This document shows, piece by piece, positions 35,972 through 44,861 of a stretch of DNA of 64,000 bases (within the stretch, counting starts at the first letter, position 1; every line of letters begins with the position of its first letter). The stretch lies in contig CAZXTD010000004.1 of assembly GCA_964643575.1 (NCBI GenBank), forward strand, positions 1 through 64,000, written 5' to 3'. Source of the DNA: Glaciecola sp964643575. GTDB taxonomy: Bacteria > Pseudomonadota > Gammaproteobacteria > Enterobacterales > Alteromonadaceae. Made by a program: the position numbers and the translations under genes. Below the pieces are notes generated by a model. That model had not been told where the DNA came from, searched no databases, and worked only from the letters and a program-made list of their open reading frames with translations.

Positions 35972-36673
35972 TTAAAAATCTATCGAAATAGGGTGCGTTA
36001 GCTTTATACCGTCTAAGTCCAAGTCGCAAGCATAACAAAGCACCTCAACCCCATGCGACTGCGCAAAATCAATCGCACTAGCATAGTCTGGATCAATGCT
36101 TTGGGCAATCTTAAATTGGTCAATGGCTTCGCGCATCACACAAAACAACAGCGCTGCCCTTAACCCTTGTTGTGCAATTTCTGCTAGTTCGTAGCAGTGT
36201 TTTTGCCCGCGTTTGGTCACAGTATCGGGAAACATTGCAGTTTTTCCTTGGGCCAAAGTCGCAGACTTAACTTCTACATAACAGTCGGACATGCCGTCTT
36301 CTTGTAGCAAAAAGTCGATGCGACTGTTATTAAATTTTTGCTCTGGCAATATATGCGAGTATTGTGACAGCTCGCTTATGTGATGTTGCGATAAGGCTTC
36401 TTTTACTACTTTGTTCGCATTATTTGTATTAATACAAATTTTATTGCCTTTGATGTCGGTCGCATATTCCCATGTATATTGATATTTGCGCTTGGGGTTA
36501 GCCGATTTGCTCAAATATACAATCGAGCCAGTGTCGTCGCATCCTGTCATTGCGCCCGTGTTAGGACAGTGCACTGTGATGACCTCGCCGCCAGATAATT
36601 GCACATCGGCTAAAAAGCGTTTGTATCTTTTTATAAGCTTTGCCTGAGTTAAGGCTGAAGAAAAGGCATACAT
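35972..36673 (-). CDS. sfsA: Sugar fermentation stimulation protein SfsA
   Basis: This protein is linked to maltose gene expression in E. coli and is predicted to bind nucleic acid with a PD-(D/E)XK-like core. The 233 residues include KRYKRFLADVQLSGGEVITVHCPNTGAMTGC at the N-terminus. NSRIDFLLQEDG and CYVEVKSATLAQGKTAMFPDTVTKRGQKH follow. It precedes dksA (294 bp between), as in E. coli. The biochemical function is not firmly known. Confidence 0.95.
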   Translation of the reverse strand: MYAFSSALTQAKLIKRYKRFLADVQLSGGEVITVHCPNTGAMTGCDDTGSIVYLSKSANPKRKYQYTWEYATDIKGNKICINTNNANKVVKEALSQHHISELSQYSHILPEQKFNNSRIDFLLQEDGMSDCYVEVKSATLAQGKTAMFPDTVTKRGQKHCYELAEIAQQGLRAALLFCVMREAIDQFKIAQSIDPDYASAIDFAQSHGVEVLCYACDLDLDGIKLTHPISIDF

Positions 36674-36716
36674 TTGTTATTCTCTTGATAAATTCTTTGT
36701 CCATTGTGGAGCATTC

Positions 36717-38015
36717 ATGTCATTTTTTGTAGTTGAACTTAGCCAAAGCGCAGCAAAAGCGCCTTATTTACCCAGTTCTTTGGTTTCATATAAAGAAAAT
36801 GCAGCCAGTATTCATTTGCAATCGTCTAAAAACACAACACGCGACTTACAAAAAGCGACGCGTAAAATAGCGGCTTTGGGAGTCGTAGATATTGAGTTTG
36901 CAGGCGTTTGGACGCTTGAGCAGCAGGTCAGTTTTGTACAAAGCTTTTGTAATGCTGATTTTTCGGGTTCATTTAAATGGGCAACAGACAATGCCGATGA
37001 TGTAGCAATGCTCGAAAACTACTTACTCGCGCTCTTAAAAACTCGCCAACTAGTTAACGCAACGCCTGAAGATATGAGCCCAGAAGCACTAGCGGATGCT
37101 GCGCAAAACTGGTTAAGCCAAATAGCGAAGGAACATGCCAAAGTTGATCTAAAGGCGAAACGCTGGACTGGGGAAGAATTAAAACAAGCAGGTTGGATGG
37201 GAATATACGAAGTCGGCAGAGGTAGCGAAAGGCCACCGGTGTTGCTAGAGCTCGACTTTAATCCTACGGGTAAGAGTGATGAAGTGGTTAGTACAGCCTT
37301 TGTGGGCAAAGGCATCACTTTCGATAGCGGGGGCTACAGTATTAAGAGCAGCGAAGGCATGCTCGACATGAAGTGCGATATGGGCGGAGCAGCTACACTC
37401 ACAGGTGCATTAGGTTTAGCCATTATGCATGGCCTGAAAAAACGCGTGAAACTCTATCTATGCTGTGCCGAAAACCTTATTAGCGGTCATGCTTATAAGC
37501 TAGGTGATGTGATTCACTATAAAAACGGGACGACTGTCGAAATTGTGAATACCGATGCTGAAGGGCGTTTAGTATTAGCCGACGGCTTAATGGCGGCTTC
37601 TGAAAGCGGCGCACAGTTAATTATCGACGCAGCTACCTTAACAGGCGCAGCAGTTGCGGCACTCGGGCGTGAATATAACGCAGTGTTTAGTATGCATGAT
37701 GATGCTAGTGAACAGTTTATGAAACTGTCGGCATCGCTTAATGAACCGCATTGGCGCCTACCTTTGGCGCAGTGGCATCAAGATCAGTGCCCGTCACCCT
37801 TTGCAGATACAGCAAATAGTCGTCCTCAAAAAGGCGGTGGTGCAGGTGGCGCGTCAAATGCGGCCGGTTTTTTAGCACGCTTTGTTGATTATGAAAATAG
37901 TCAGTGGATACATCTTGATTTAGCAGCCGCTTACAGCAGAAACGCGACTGATTTAATGCCCGCAGGTGGCACAGGGATAGGCATAAGAACCTTGGCTAAA
38001 ACCTTAACTAGCTAA
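36717..38015 (+). CDS. M17 leucyl aminopeptidase (PepB-like)
   Basis: This cytosolic two-metal aminopeptidase has 432 residues. The C-terminal catalytic domain has GKGITFDSGGYSIK (metal-binding Lys and Asp), MKCDMGGAATLTGAL, the family signature NTDAEGRLVLADGL and the STG-equivalent DAATLTGA. Its length and the DSGGYSIKSSEGM wording fit peptidase B better than PepA. It is divergent from sfsA. Confidence 0.92.
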   Translation: MSFFVVELSQSAAKAPYLPSSLVSYKENAASIHLQSSKNTTRDLQKATRKIAALGVVDIEFAGVWTLEQQVSFVQSFCNADFSGSFKWATDNADDVAMLENYLLALLKTRQLVNATPEDMSPEALADAAQNWLSQIAKEHAKVDLKAKRWTGEELKQAGWMGIYEVGRGSERPPVLLELDFNPTGKSDEVVSTAFVGKGITFDSGGYSIKSSEGMLDMKCDMGGAATLTGALGLAIMHGLKKRVKLYLCCAENLISGHAYKLGDVIHYKNGTTVEIVNTDAEGRLVLADGLMAASESGAQLIIDAATLTGAAVAALGREYNAVFSMHDDASEQFMKLSASLNEPHWRLPLAQWHQDQCPSPFADTANSRPQKGGGAGGASNAAGFLARFVDYENSQWIHLDLAAAYSRNATDLMPAGGTGIGIRTLAKTLTS

Positions 38016-38068
38016 CTAAAATACTGGTCAAACTTAGCTTTGCAATCATTTATTATTTGACTGGACGC

Positions 38069-38251
38069 TTAGATGCCACCTAAGCGTTCGGCTAATTCTT
38101 TATACTTGGTTACGTCTTGGTCATCAAACATTGGCTCATCTGCAGCGTTTTTTTCTTTCGCTACTAAAAGATGTTCACGTTCTAAACGAGCCACTCTGGC
38201 TTCTTGAACGCCTAAAAACTCGGCAACTTGCGTTAAAGTCATTAATGCCAT
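38069..38251 (-). CDS. Small MerR-like helix-turn-helix protein
   Basis: The 60-residue protein is dominated by a winged-HTH/MerR-like N-terminus (MTLTQVAEFLGVQEARVARLEREHLL). A short acidic link and the amphipathic DVTKYKELAERLGGI end follow. It has a good AGGAGAAC ribosome site. It could be a DNA-binding regulator, or an excisionase-type fold without a phage context. Its targets are unknown. Confidence 0.7.
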   Translation of the reverse strand: MALMTLTQVAEFLGVQEARVARLEREHLLVAKEKNAADEPMFDDQDVTKYKELAERLGGI

Positions 38252-38417
38252 TGTGTTCTCCTGATATGAAAAGTTTTGTGTCGATGTAGAATATAACGAC
38301 AGTAGATTAAAAATGTTTAGGTAAATGTGGTAATAACAGCAACAAAGTACTGATTTACTGTATTTTTATGCTATTGGCCTCACCAGCAGCACATCAAAGC
38401 AAAAACAGGAACAATAA

Positions 38418-39023
38418 ATGACTGAAATTCTAGCCGCCGCCACCATGCTTTTTCTCATCATGGACCCTTTAGGCAATTTGCCTATCTATATGTCGGTGCT
38501 TAAATCTATCGAACCAAGGCGTAAACGCTTAGTTATTCTTAGAGAGCTTTGCATCGCTTTAGTCATCTTGTTTATCTTTTTGTTTAGTGGGCAAGCTCTG
38601 CTCGATTTTTTGCAGGTTAAGCAAGAAACTGTGAGTTTGGCAGGCGGCATTATTCTGTTTTTGATTGCAATAAAAATGATATTTCCAAAACCTGGTGGGG
38701 TGATGAACTTGCCTGAAGGTGAAGAGCCGCTCATTGTGCCTCTTGCTGTGCCAATGATAGCAGGCCCCTCAACAATGGCTGCGCTTATTCTATTGGCCAA
38801 TCAAGAGCCCAATAAAATGCTAGATTGGAGCATTGCACTGCTTATTGCGTGGGGGCTTAGCGCTCTTATATTGTTGATGTCGGGTACTTTCCATCGATTG
38901 CTAAAAGACAAGGGCCTGCGGGCAATAGAGCGCTTAATGGGCATGATTTTGGTAATGATTGCGATACAGATGTTGTTAAACGGCATAACCGCTTACATAG
39001 ACCACCTTATGCTGACATCGTAA
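38418..39023 (+). CDS. MarC/YhgN-family membrane protein
   Basis: The 201 residues have about six hydrophobic segments. The signature MDPLGNLPIYMSVLKSIEPRRKR in the first loop is characteristic of the MarC (UPF0056) family. PLAVPMIAGPSTMAALILL is the second conserved repeat. It is probably a transporter of unknown substrate. The family's once-proposed role in multidrug resistance is not supported. Confidence 0.88.
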   Translation: MTEILAAATMLFLIMDPLGNLPIYMSVLKSIEPRRKRLVILRELCIALVILFIFLFSGQALLDFLQVKQETVSLAGGIILFLIAIKMIFPKPGGVMNLPEGEEPLIVPLAVPMIAGPSTMAALILLANQEPNKMLDWSIALLIAWGLSALILLMSGTFHRLLKDKGLRAIERLMGMILVMIAIQMLLNGITAYIDHLMLTS

Positions 39024-39183
39024 AGTTTTTGCTGTCATCTATACTAGTGTGCGCTTACGAGCGCTGGTATTTCTGACGTCATCAGGTATTATCGCCGCAT
39101 AAACAAAACCAAAGCTTAACAAGCCAAACCTCCTCGGTTTTATCAGCGAAGGCGATTAAATTCGAGTATCAAGGGATTTCCCA

Positions 39184-39816
39184 ATGCAATTGCGAGAAAA
39201 TAAATTAACCACCTTTGCCCAAGTTAGAGAGCTTCCCTCGCCAAAGAATGTGCTTTTTGCTTGTGCGTTGATGCAGCGCATGTTGCCTAACTATCAGTTA
39301 TTCAGCCAAACCAGTGGTTTTGGCGACAGTCATCTTGCGCAGTCGTGCTTAAATTTGGTCTGGGAATGGTGCATGTCGCCACAAAGTAAGTTTAATGCCC
39401 AGGTGCAACTAGAAAAGTTAGAAGAGATTATTCCCGAGGTCAGTGACTTCGATACTTTTGGTGTGTATCCGGCACTGGATTACTGCATGGCCTTAAGTTC
39501 TGTTTTACAAGGTTTTAGTCAAGAGCATGAGCATGCTGCGGTAACGGTCGCTAAGCTAAGTCAGGGCTCGGTAGAAACTTACCTTTTGTTTAAGCATGAG
39601 CTGTTTGAGCATGAGTCGGCTTCAGGCGAACAAGAGATGCAAGCGCAAGCCATTAAAACGCATCCATTGATGGAGTTTGAAGTAGCGACGCAATTGAGCC
39701 TGCTAGAGTTTTGCAAAAGTAATAAAGTCACAAAAGACTTGGTTAAATCATTGCGAGCCGATTTGATGGCCGAAAACATGAGCAACTTAGGAATTGAGCT
39801 TAGTCCTGAGGGTTAA
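39184..39816 (+). CDS. yjaG: YjaG-like DUF416 protein
   Basis: This is a 210-residue soluble helical protein of the DUF416 (YjaG) family. Recognisable segments are KNVLFACALMQRMLPNYQLF, the Trp-rich LVWEWCMSPQ, and FGVYPALDYCMALSSVLQ. Function unknown. The 3' end overlaps rsmD (opposite strand) by 17 bp. Confidence 0.82.
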   Translation: MQLRENKLTTFAQVRELPSPKNVLFACALMQRMLPNYQLFSQTSGFGDSHLAQSCLNLVWEWCMSPQSKFNAQVQLEKLEEIIPEVSDFDTFGVYPALDYCMALSSVLQGFSQEHEHAAVTVAKLSQGSVETYLLFKHELFEHESASGEQEMQAQAIKTHPLMEFEVATQLSLLEFCKSNKVTKDLVKSLRADLMAENMSNLGIELSPEG

Positions 39817-40453
39817 ATTCGTATAAAAAGGCGAGTGCTTGGCTCGTCTTTATCTGTTTGAGTAATTGAAATGCTTGCGGTATTTCGCACTTGTCGTCGT
39901 GTCCTAATTCTAAGTAAATTTTCGCTTGAGGGGCAAGCAAGTTCTCATTAATGAGTTTATCTATACTCGCTTGCACCATATTTTTACCAAAAGGTGGGTC
40001 GATAAAAACCATCGACAAGCGCTTAGTAAATTCTTTCAAGTCAGCTTCTAAAGCGCCCTTGTTAAGTACCAAAGCTTGTTCATCCTCTCGAAGCGTCTTA
40101 AGATTATCGCTTATTTGTTGACTTACCTTCGCATCTTGTTCAATAAAAATACAGTAGCAAGCGCCTCTTGATAAAGCTTCTATACCCAAACCTCCGCTAC
40201 CTGCGTACATATCTAAGCAAATGGCTTGGGGTGTGTCGTGCATTAACCAGTTAAATAGGGTTTCTTTAACGCGGTCGCCTGTTGGTCGCAATCCTTCATG
40301 CACCAGCACTGGCAGGCGCCTACCGCGATGCTTACCGGCAATAATGCGCACCAAGCCTCGGCTAGTGGGGGCTTTGCCGCGCCTATTATCGTTAGGTCTT
40401 GCGCCTTTTGGAAGACGCTTGTTACTTTTTGTTCGATTTGGGATTGGCGGCAT
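39800..40453 (-). CDS. rsmD: 16S rRNA (guanine966-N2)-methyltransferase
   Basis: It methylates G966 of 16S rRNA using S-adenosylmethionine. The 217 residues include RIIAGKHRGRRLPVL, RPTGDRVKETLFNWL, LDMYAGSGGLGIEALSRGA (SAM-binding) and the catalytic DPPFGK. A basic extension of about 25 residues leads the domain. It is divergent from ftsY, as in E. coli. Confidence 0.95.
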   Translation of the reverse strand: MPPIPNRTKSNKRLPKGARPNDNRRGKAPTSRGLVRIIAGKHRGRRLPVLVHEGLRPTGDRVKETLFNWLMHDTPQAICLDMYAGSGGLGIEALSRGACYCIFIEQDAKVSQQISDNLKTLREDEQALVLNKGALEADLKEFTKRLSMVFIDPPFGKNMVQASIDKLINENLLAPQAKIYLELGHDDKCEIPQAFQLLKQIKTSQALAFLYEFNPQD

Positions 40454-40528
40454 AGGGCGACACGGTGCTATAATTTGCAGATTGTACGATTATCATATCA
40501 AGAATTTACAGGCGAAGCGTAGACAAAG

Positions 40529-41800
40529 ATGTCAAAATTATTTAGTTGGTTTAAAAAAGACTCTCCTTCCACAAGTGATCAAAAAGAACAAACGCAAGAT
40601 GAAACCCTTCAAAAAGAAGGTGAGTTAGCAAATGAACCTATTGAGCAAAACAATGACTCAGATGAAGCCATCCAGTTACAAGCGTCAGCAACAGAAACCG
40701 CAAGTGATGATGTGCTTAACGGCACTCAAGACAAAGAAGTTATTGAGCTTGAAATTGAAAAAACCGAAGCAGAAATAGAAGGCGCAGAGAATACTCAAGA
40801 CAACTCAACAGAGCAAAGCGAAACGGCTGTTGTGCTTAAAAATGAGACTAGTGCCCAAGCCAATAAACCGAGTTTGTTTGCCCGCTTAAAGTCGAGCCTG
40901 GCACGCACAAAAGCTAATATCGGCAGTGGTTTTAGCAGCTTTTTACTCGGCAAAAGCATTGATGATGAACTATATGAAGAGCTCGAAACCCAGCTCTTAT
41001 TAGCCGATGTTGGTATGACAACCACCAACAAAATAATTGATGAACTGACCCAAAACGCAAAAAGCTCTCAATTAAAAGATGGCGAGGCCCTGTCTAAAAT
41101 ACTGCAGGATCAAATGCAGACAATATTGGATAAAGTGAATCAACCATTAGACTTTGACTTGGCCAAAGACGAACAAGGCAACAAGCAGCCTTTTGTTATC
41201 CTTATGGTAGGTGTTAACGGTGTGGGTAAAACCACGACTATTGGTAAATTGGCTAAGCAATTTCAAGCCGACGGCAAGCGAGTAATGCTGGCAGCCGGCG
41301 ACACTTTCAGAGCAGCTGCTGTTGAGCAGTTGCAAGTGTGGGGTGAGCGAAATGACATACCCGTGGTCGCGCAGCACACAGGCGCCGACAGCGCGTCAGT
41401 AATTTTTGATGCGATTGCTTCTGCGCAAGCTAAAAATGCAGACGTGTTAATAGCAGACACCGCAGGCAGGCTACAAAACAAAGACAACCTAATTGAAGAG
41501 CTTAAAAAAGTGGTCCGCGTGATGAAAAAGCTCATCCCTAACGCACCTCACGAAATCATGCTAACCTTAGACGCAAGTACAGGGCAAAACGCTGTGAGCC
41601 AAACGCGTATCTTTAACAAGGCGGTGGGCATCACGGGTATTAATTTGACCAAGCTTGATGGCAGCGCTAAAGGCGGTGTTATTTTTGCCTTAGCCGACGA
41701 GTTTGCAATACCGGTTCGTTACATTGGTATTGGTGAGGGCATAGATGACCTGCGCGAATTTGAGTCTAAAGCCTTTGTAGATGCCCTGTTTGCTGATTAA
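40529..41800 (+). CDS. ftsY: Signal recognition particle receptor FtsY
   Basis: This is the membrane-associated GTPase receptor for SRP, targeting inner-membrane proteins. The 423 residues start with a very acidic A-domain (about 1-110, rich in Glu, Asp and Gln). The N-domain and G-domain follow, with G1 GVNGVGKTTTIGKLA, DTFRAAAVEQL, DTAGRLQNKDNL and TKLDGSAKGG. The ftsY-ftsE-ftsX order is that of E. coli. Confidence 0.98.
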   Translation: MSKLFSWFKKDSPSTSDQKEQTQDETLQKEGELANEPIEQNNDSDEAIQLQASATETASDDVLNGTQDKEVIELEIEKTEAEIEGAENTQDNSTEQSETAVVLKNETSAQANKPSLFARLKSSLARTKANIGSGFSSFLLGKSIDDELYEELETQLLLADVGMTTTNKIIDELTQNAKSSQLKDGEALSKILQDQMQTILDKVNQPLDFDLAKDEQGNKQPFVILMVGVNGVGKTTTIGKLAKQFQADGKRVMLAAGDTFRAAAVEQLQVWGERNDIPVVAQHTGADSASVIFDAIASAQAKNADVLIADTAGRLQNKDNLIEELKKVVRVMKKLIPNAPHEIMLTLDASTGQNAVSQTRIFNKAVGITGINLTKLDGSAKGGVIFALADEFAIPVRYIGIGEGIDDLREFESKAFVDALFAD

Positions 41801-41832
41801 CCTTTTTAGGTAACAAGACAAAACAATAAAAA

Positions 41833-42522
41833 ATGATCAAATTTGAAGAAGTAAGTAAAACATACCGCGGCGGCCAGCAAGCCCTGAGTAAAGTCGATTT
41901 TCATGTAGAACAGGGTGAAATGGCTTTTTTAACAGGGCACTCGGGCGCTGGAAAAAGTACCTTACTGAAGTTAATCAGTTTGATGGAGAGGCCCACAGTA
42001 GGCAGAGTCTTGATTAACGGACATGATCTCGGCCAAATAAAGCGCAAGCAAATAGCCTACATCCGCCGTGATATAGGCATGATTTTTCAAAGCCATCAGC
42101 TGCTTATGGATAAATCAGTATTCGATAATGTGTCTTTGCCTTTAATTATTGAAGGCCACACCCGCAAAACGATAAAAAAGAGAGTGGAAGCTGCGCTTGA
42201 AATGGTTGGCCTGCGCGATAAAGTCAACAACTTGCCCATTACTTTGTCAGGTGGTGAACAGCAACGTGTGGGTATTGCAAGAGCGGTGGTAAATCGCCCT
42301 CCCTTGTTACTTGCTGACGAACCTACCGGCAACCTTGATCCTAAGTTGTCGATGGAAATTATTCGCTTGTTTGAGGATTTTAACAGTGCTGGTGTGTCGG
42401 TATTTATTGCCACTCACGACCTTGGCCTTATAGCGCGCATGAAGTACCGTACACTGACCTTAAAAGACGGACGCATGATTACCGATGGTTTGTCGCAAAA
42501 CGACCAAGGTGAATGGACATGA
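41833..42522 (+). CDS. ftsE: Cell division ATP-binding protein FtsE
   Basis: FtsE is the ATPase of the FtsEX complex, which controls septal peptidoglycan hydrolysis via EnvC. The 229 residues include Walker A GHSGAGKSTLL, signature LSGGEQQRVGIARA, Walker B LLLADEPTGNLD and the switch His in ATHD. Its end overlaps the start of ftsX. Confidence 0.98.
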   Translation: MIKFEEVSKTYRGGQQALSKVDFHVEQGEMAFLTGHSGAGKSTLLKLISLMERPTVGRVLINGHDLGQIKRKQIAYIRRDIGMIFQSHQLLMDKSVFDNVSLPLIIEGHTRKTIKKRVEAALEMVGLRDKVNNLPITLSGGEQQRVGIARAVVNRPPLLLADEPTGNLDPKLSMEIIRLFEDFNSAGVSVFIATHDLGLIARMKYRTLTLKDGRMITDGLSQNDQGEWT

Positions 42523-43499
42523 GTATACTGTTTAAAGGACGACAGCAGGGTGCGAGTTCGCATAAAGTGAGCCTACTACAGCGCTTTATTATGTTTTTTG
42601 CAGACCACCTTCGTCAATGCGTTAATAGCTTGGGCAATCTTTATAGGACACCGTTTGCATCTCTTATGACAATAGGCGTTTTGGGTTTTAGTATCACTTT
42701 GCCTAGTACGCTTTATATTATGGTTGAAAATACCGAACAGGTCACGGAAGAATGGCAACAAGCGTCTGAAATTTCACTATTTTTGCGGACAAACGTGAAC
42801 GAGACGCAAGCTCAGCAATTGGTTGCGAGATTGTCGACTTGGGATGAAATTAGTCAAGTTAAGTATGTCTCGGCAGACGAGGGGTTACAAGAGTTTCAGC
42901 GTTTATCAGGCTTAGGTGAAGCCTTACAGTATTTGGATGAAAACCCGGTGCCTGCAACCGTATTAGTGGTGCCTAATTCAAAGCATGCGACACCTACCGC
43001 AGCGGGAATATTACTTGATAAACTCATTAAAGAACGTGAAGTAGATATTGGTAAGTTAGATATTGAATGGTTAGAACGTTTGTATGGCTTGCTCGCCATT
43101 GCAAAAGAGCTGGTTTATTTGCTGGCTATATTGCTATTTTTTGCGGTGGTTTTAATTATTGGCAACACGATTCGTTTAAATATTCTGAATCAACGCGATG
43201 AGATTTTAGTCATGAAACTCGTTGGTGCAACCGATGCATTTATCCAGCGCCCATTTTTATACACGGGTTTTTGGTATGGCCTATTAGGCGGCATTATGGC
43301 GTGGTTAACCGTGTCGGCAATTTTATTGTGGATTGGTTGGAGTCTCGAGAGCTTTATGCAGCAATACAGCATTCAACTTGATATTACCGGTATGAATATC
43401 AATGCTTTGGGTGTGATGTTATTGGTTTCAATAATGCTAGGCTTGATGGGCTCATTTTTGTCAGTGCAAAAACACGTGAATGAGATTGAACCCGAATAA
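42513..43499 (+). CDS. ftsX: Cell division membrane protein FtsX
   Basis: FtsX is the four-helix permease-like partner of FtsE. It has a cytoplasmic N-tail, a helix near 50-70, a large periplasmic domain (about 75-195) that binds EnvC, and three C-terminal helices. The family motif is VLIIGNTIRLNILNQRDEILVMKLVGATD. The 328 residues start at 42513. The in-frame ATG at 42519, forming an ATGA overlap with the ftsE stop, is equally likely. Confidence 0.96.
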   Translation: MDMSILFKGRQQGASSHKVSLLQRFIMFFADHLRQCVNSLGNLYRTPFASLMTIGVLGFSITLPSTLYIMVENTEQVTEEWQQASEISLFLRTNVNETQAQQLVARLSTWDEISQVKYVSADEGLQEFQRLSGLGEALQYLDENPVPATVLVVPNSKHATPTAAGILLDKLIKEREVDIGKLDIEWLERLYGLLAIAKELVYLLAILLFFAVVLIIGNTIRLNILNQRDEILVMKLVGATDAFIQRPFLYTGFWYGLLGGIMAWLTVSAILLWIGWSLESFMQQYSIQLDITGMNINALGVMLLVSIMLGLMGSFLSVQKHVNEIEPE

Positions 43500-43526
43500 A
43501 ACGCTTTCTCGCCATACTAAATAACG

Positions 43527-44753
43527 CTACGCTTTTGCAACCGGATACATCGTCGAGACAGCTGTTGTCATGTCGTATTGCCATCGTATAGCTTGCTTGT
43601 GCTTTTCAAACAAAATATCGGTGCTTAATTCAATTTCTCTGCTATTTTGCAGCAATCCATGCCAATTACCGGCTTCAATGGCAACGGCGCTCGATAATAT
43701 AGACCAGTATTCACCTTCTTTTCTGATAAGCGCATCCTCTATCTTTTCCTCAAGCTCTAGCTTGTGTAATAGGTCAGTTATGGGCTTTTCTAGGATGATA
43801 TCGATTAATGAAAACAAACCGACTAAGAAGGCAGACATAGCATCGGCTTGATCAGCAATTTCAGCGTCGACTATTTCACAGAATTTGGCTCTTGAGAGTG
43901 ACAAGTTTAGCAATTCATTAGGTTGCTCTGAGTTTAAGCCCGCCAGAGAAATGATGGCGACAAAGCGTCGTATCATCAACTCGCCCAAATAGTTTAGAGC
44001 ATGACTAATAGAAGTTATTTTAAATGACTTATTGACCAAGGGGTTGTTAATAAACTTCATTAACAAAAAAGACAAAGTTGGGTCTTTTTCAAATACACCT
44101 TGTAATAGCTTTTTATTCAGCTCGGGCTTGGCTATTTCAGATAATAGCTGCATGTATGCGAGCTTTGAGGCGGGCACAGTTTTCTTATTGCTTTCTTTTT
44201 TCTCTAAAAAGAAAAAGCCCTGCACATAATCGATACCATGTATTTTGCATTGTTCAAACTGGAAATTAGTGTGGACTTGTGTGGCTATTATTTTAATATT
44301 TTTGGTGGCGATAGACTGTTTTAGCTGCGCCACTTGGTCTTTGGTGGTGTTAAGCAGCTCTAACTTCACATAGTCAACGAGGGCGAAAAACTCAGGCCAC
44401 TCTAGCTGGTGTACATGTCCTACTAGTTTAAACCCCTTGCTTTTAAGCGTTTTAATTTGAGTAATAAGTTCGCTTTCGGGCCTGATTTGTAGCTCAGAGA
44501 GTTCGACGATAACGTCTTGTGGGCTAAACCATTCTCCAAAATCAAACACAGAATCACTGTGAATATTCACAATCGTCATATTTTGCTGTAGCAAGTCGTC
44601 AAGGCTCAAACCGTGGTCGGGTTCACCATTAAGCTGAAGCTCATTGATATCCACAGGAAATAGTCCCGCGCGCGAGTCGCGATATAAAAACTGATAGGCG
44701 AAAAGCTTTTTATCAATGCTGAATACGGGCTCGCGGGCAAAAATACGATTCAT
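43527..44753 (-). CDS. Degenerate EAL / HDOD signalling protein
   Basis: The 408-residue protein has an EAL-like N-domain (about 1-200) and an HDOD C-domain (about 205-400). It is the YuxH-type layout. The catalytic EAL residues are mostly lost: the EAL motif reads QFL (FAYQFLYRD), the DD motif reads HV (LVGHVHQLE), and AExVE reads ATQVH. It can be neither an active c-di-GMP phosphodiesterase nor, probably, a metal binder. The HDOD part keeps LSFLLMKFINNPLVNK and ALNYLGELMIRRFVAIISLA. It is likely a protein-interaction module. It follows a paralogue 108 bp upstream. Confidence 0.85.
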   Translation of the reverse strand: MNRIFAREPVFSIDKKLFAYQFLYRDSRAGLFPVDINELQLNGEPDHGLSLDDLLQQNMTIVNIHSDSVFDFGEWFSPQDVIVELSELQIRPESELITQIKTLKSKGFKLVGHVHQLEWPEFFALVDYVKLELLNTTKDQVAQLKQSIATKNIKIIATQVHTNFQFEQCKIHGIDYVQGFFFLEKKESNKKTVPASKLAYMQLLSEIAKPELNKKLLQGVFEKDPTLSFLLMKFINNPLVNKSFKITSISHALNYLGELMIRRFVAIISLAGLNSEQPNELLNLSLSRAKFCEIVDAEIADQADAMSAFLVGLFSLIDIILEKPITDLLHKLELEEKIEDALIRKEGEYWSILSSAVAIEAGNWHGLLQNSREIELSTDILFEKHKQAIRWQYDMTTAVSTMYPVAKA

Positions 44754-44861
44754 GAGTTTACTCGTGGTTTAGTGTGGCTTAAATTATTAATAGTCATTCA
44801 TTTTCAATATTGATGCTACTCAGTAAAATACGCTTATTCAAAAGGGCTTATTCATTCGTGC

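Noticed and set aside
40221..40628. A 135-residue plus-strand frame across the rsmD/ftsY junction
   Set aside because: It overlaps both genes and shows no family features; the ftsY start at 40529 explains the region.
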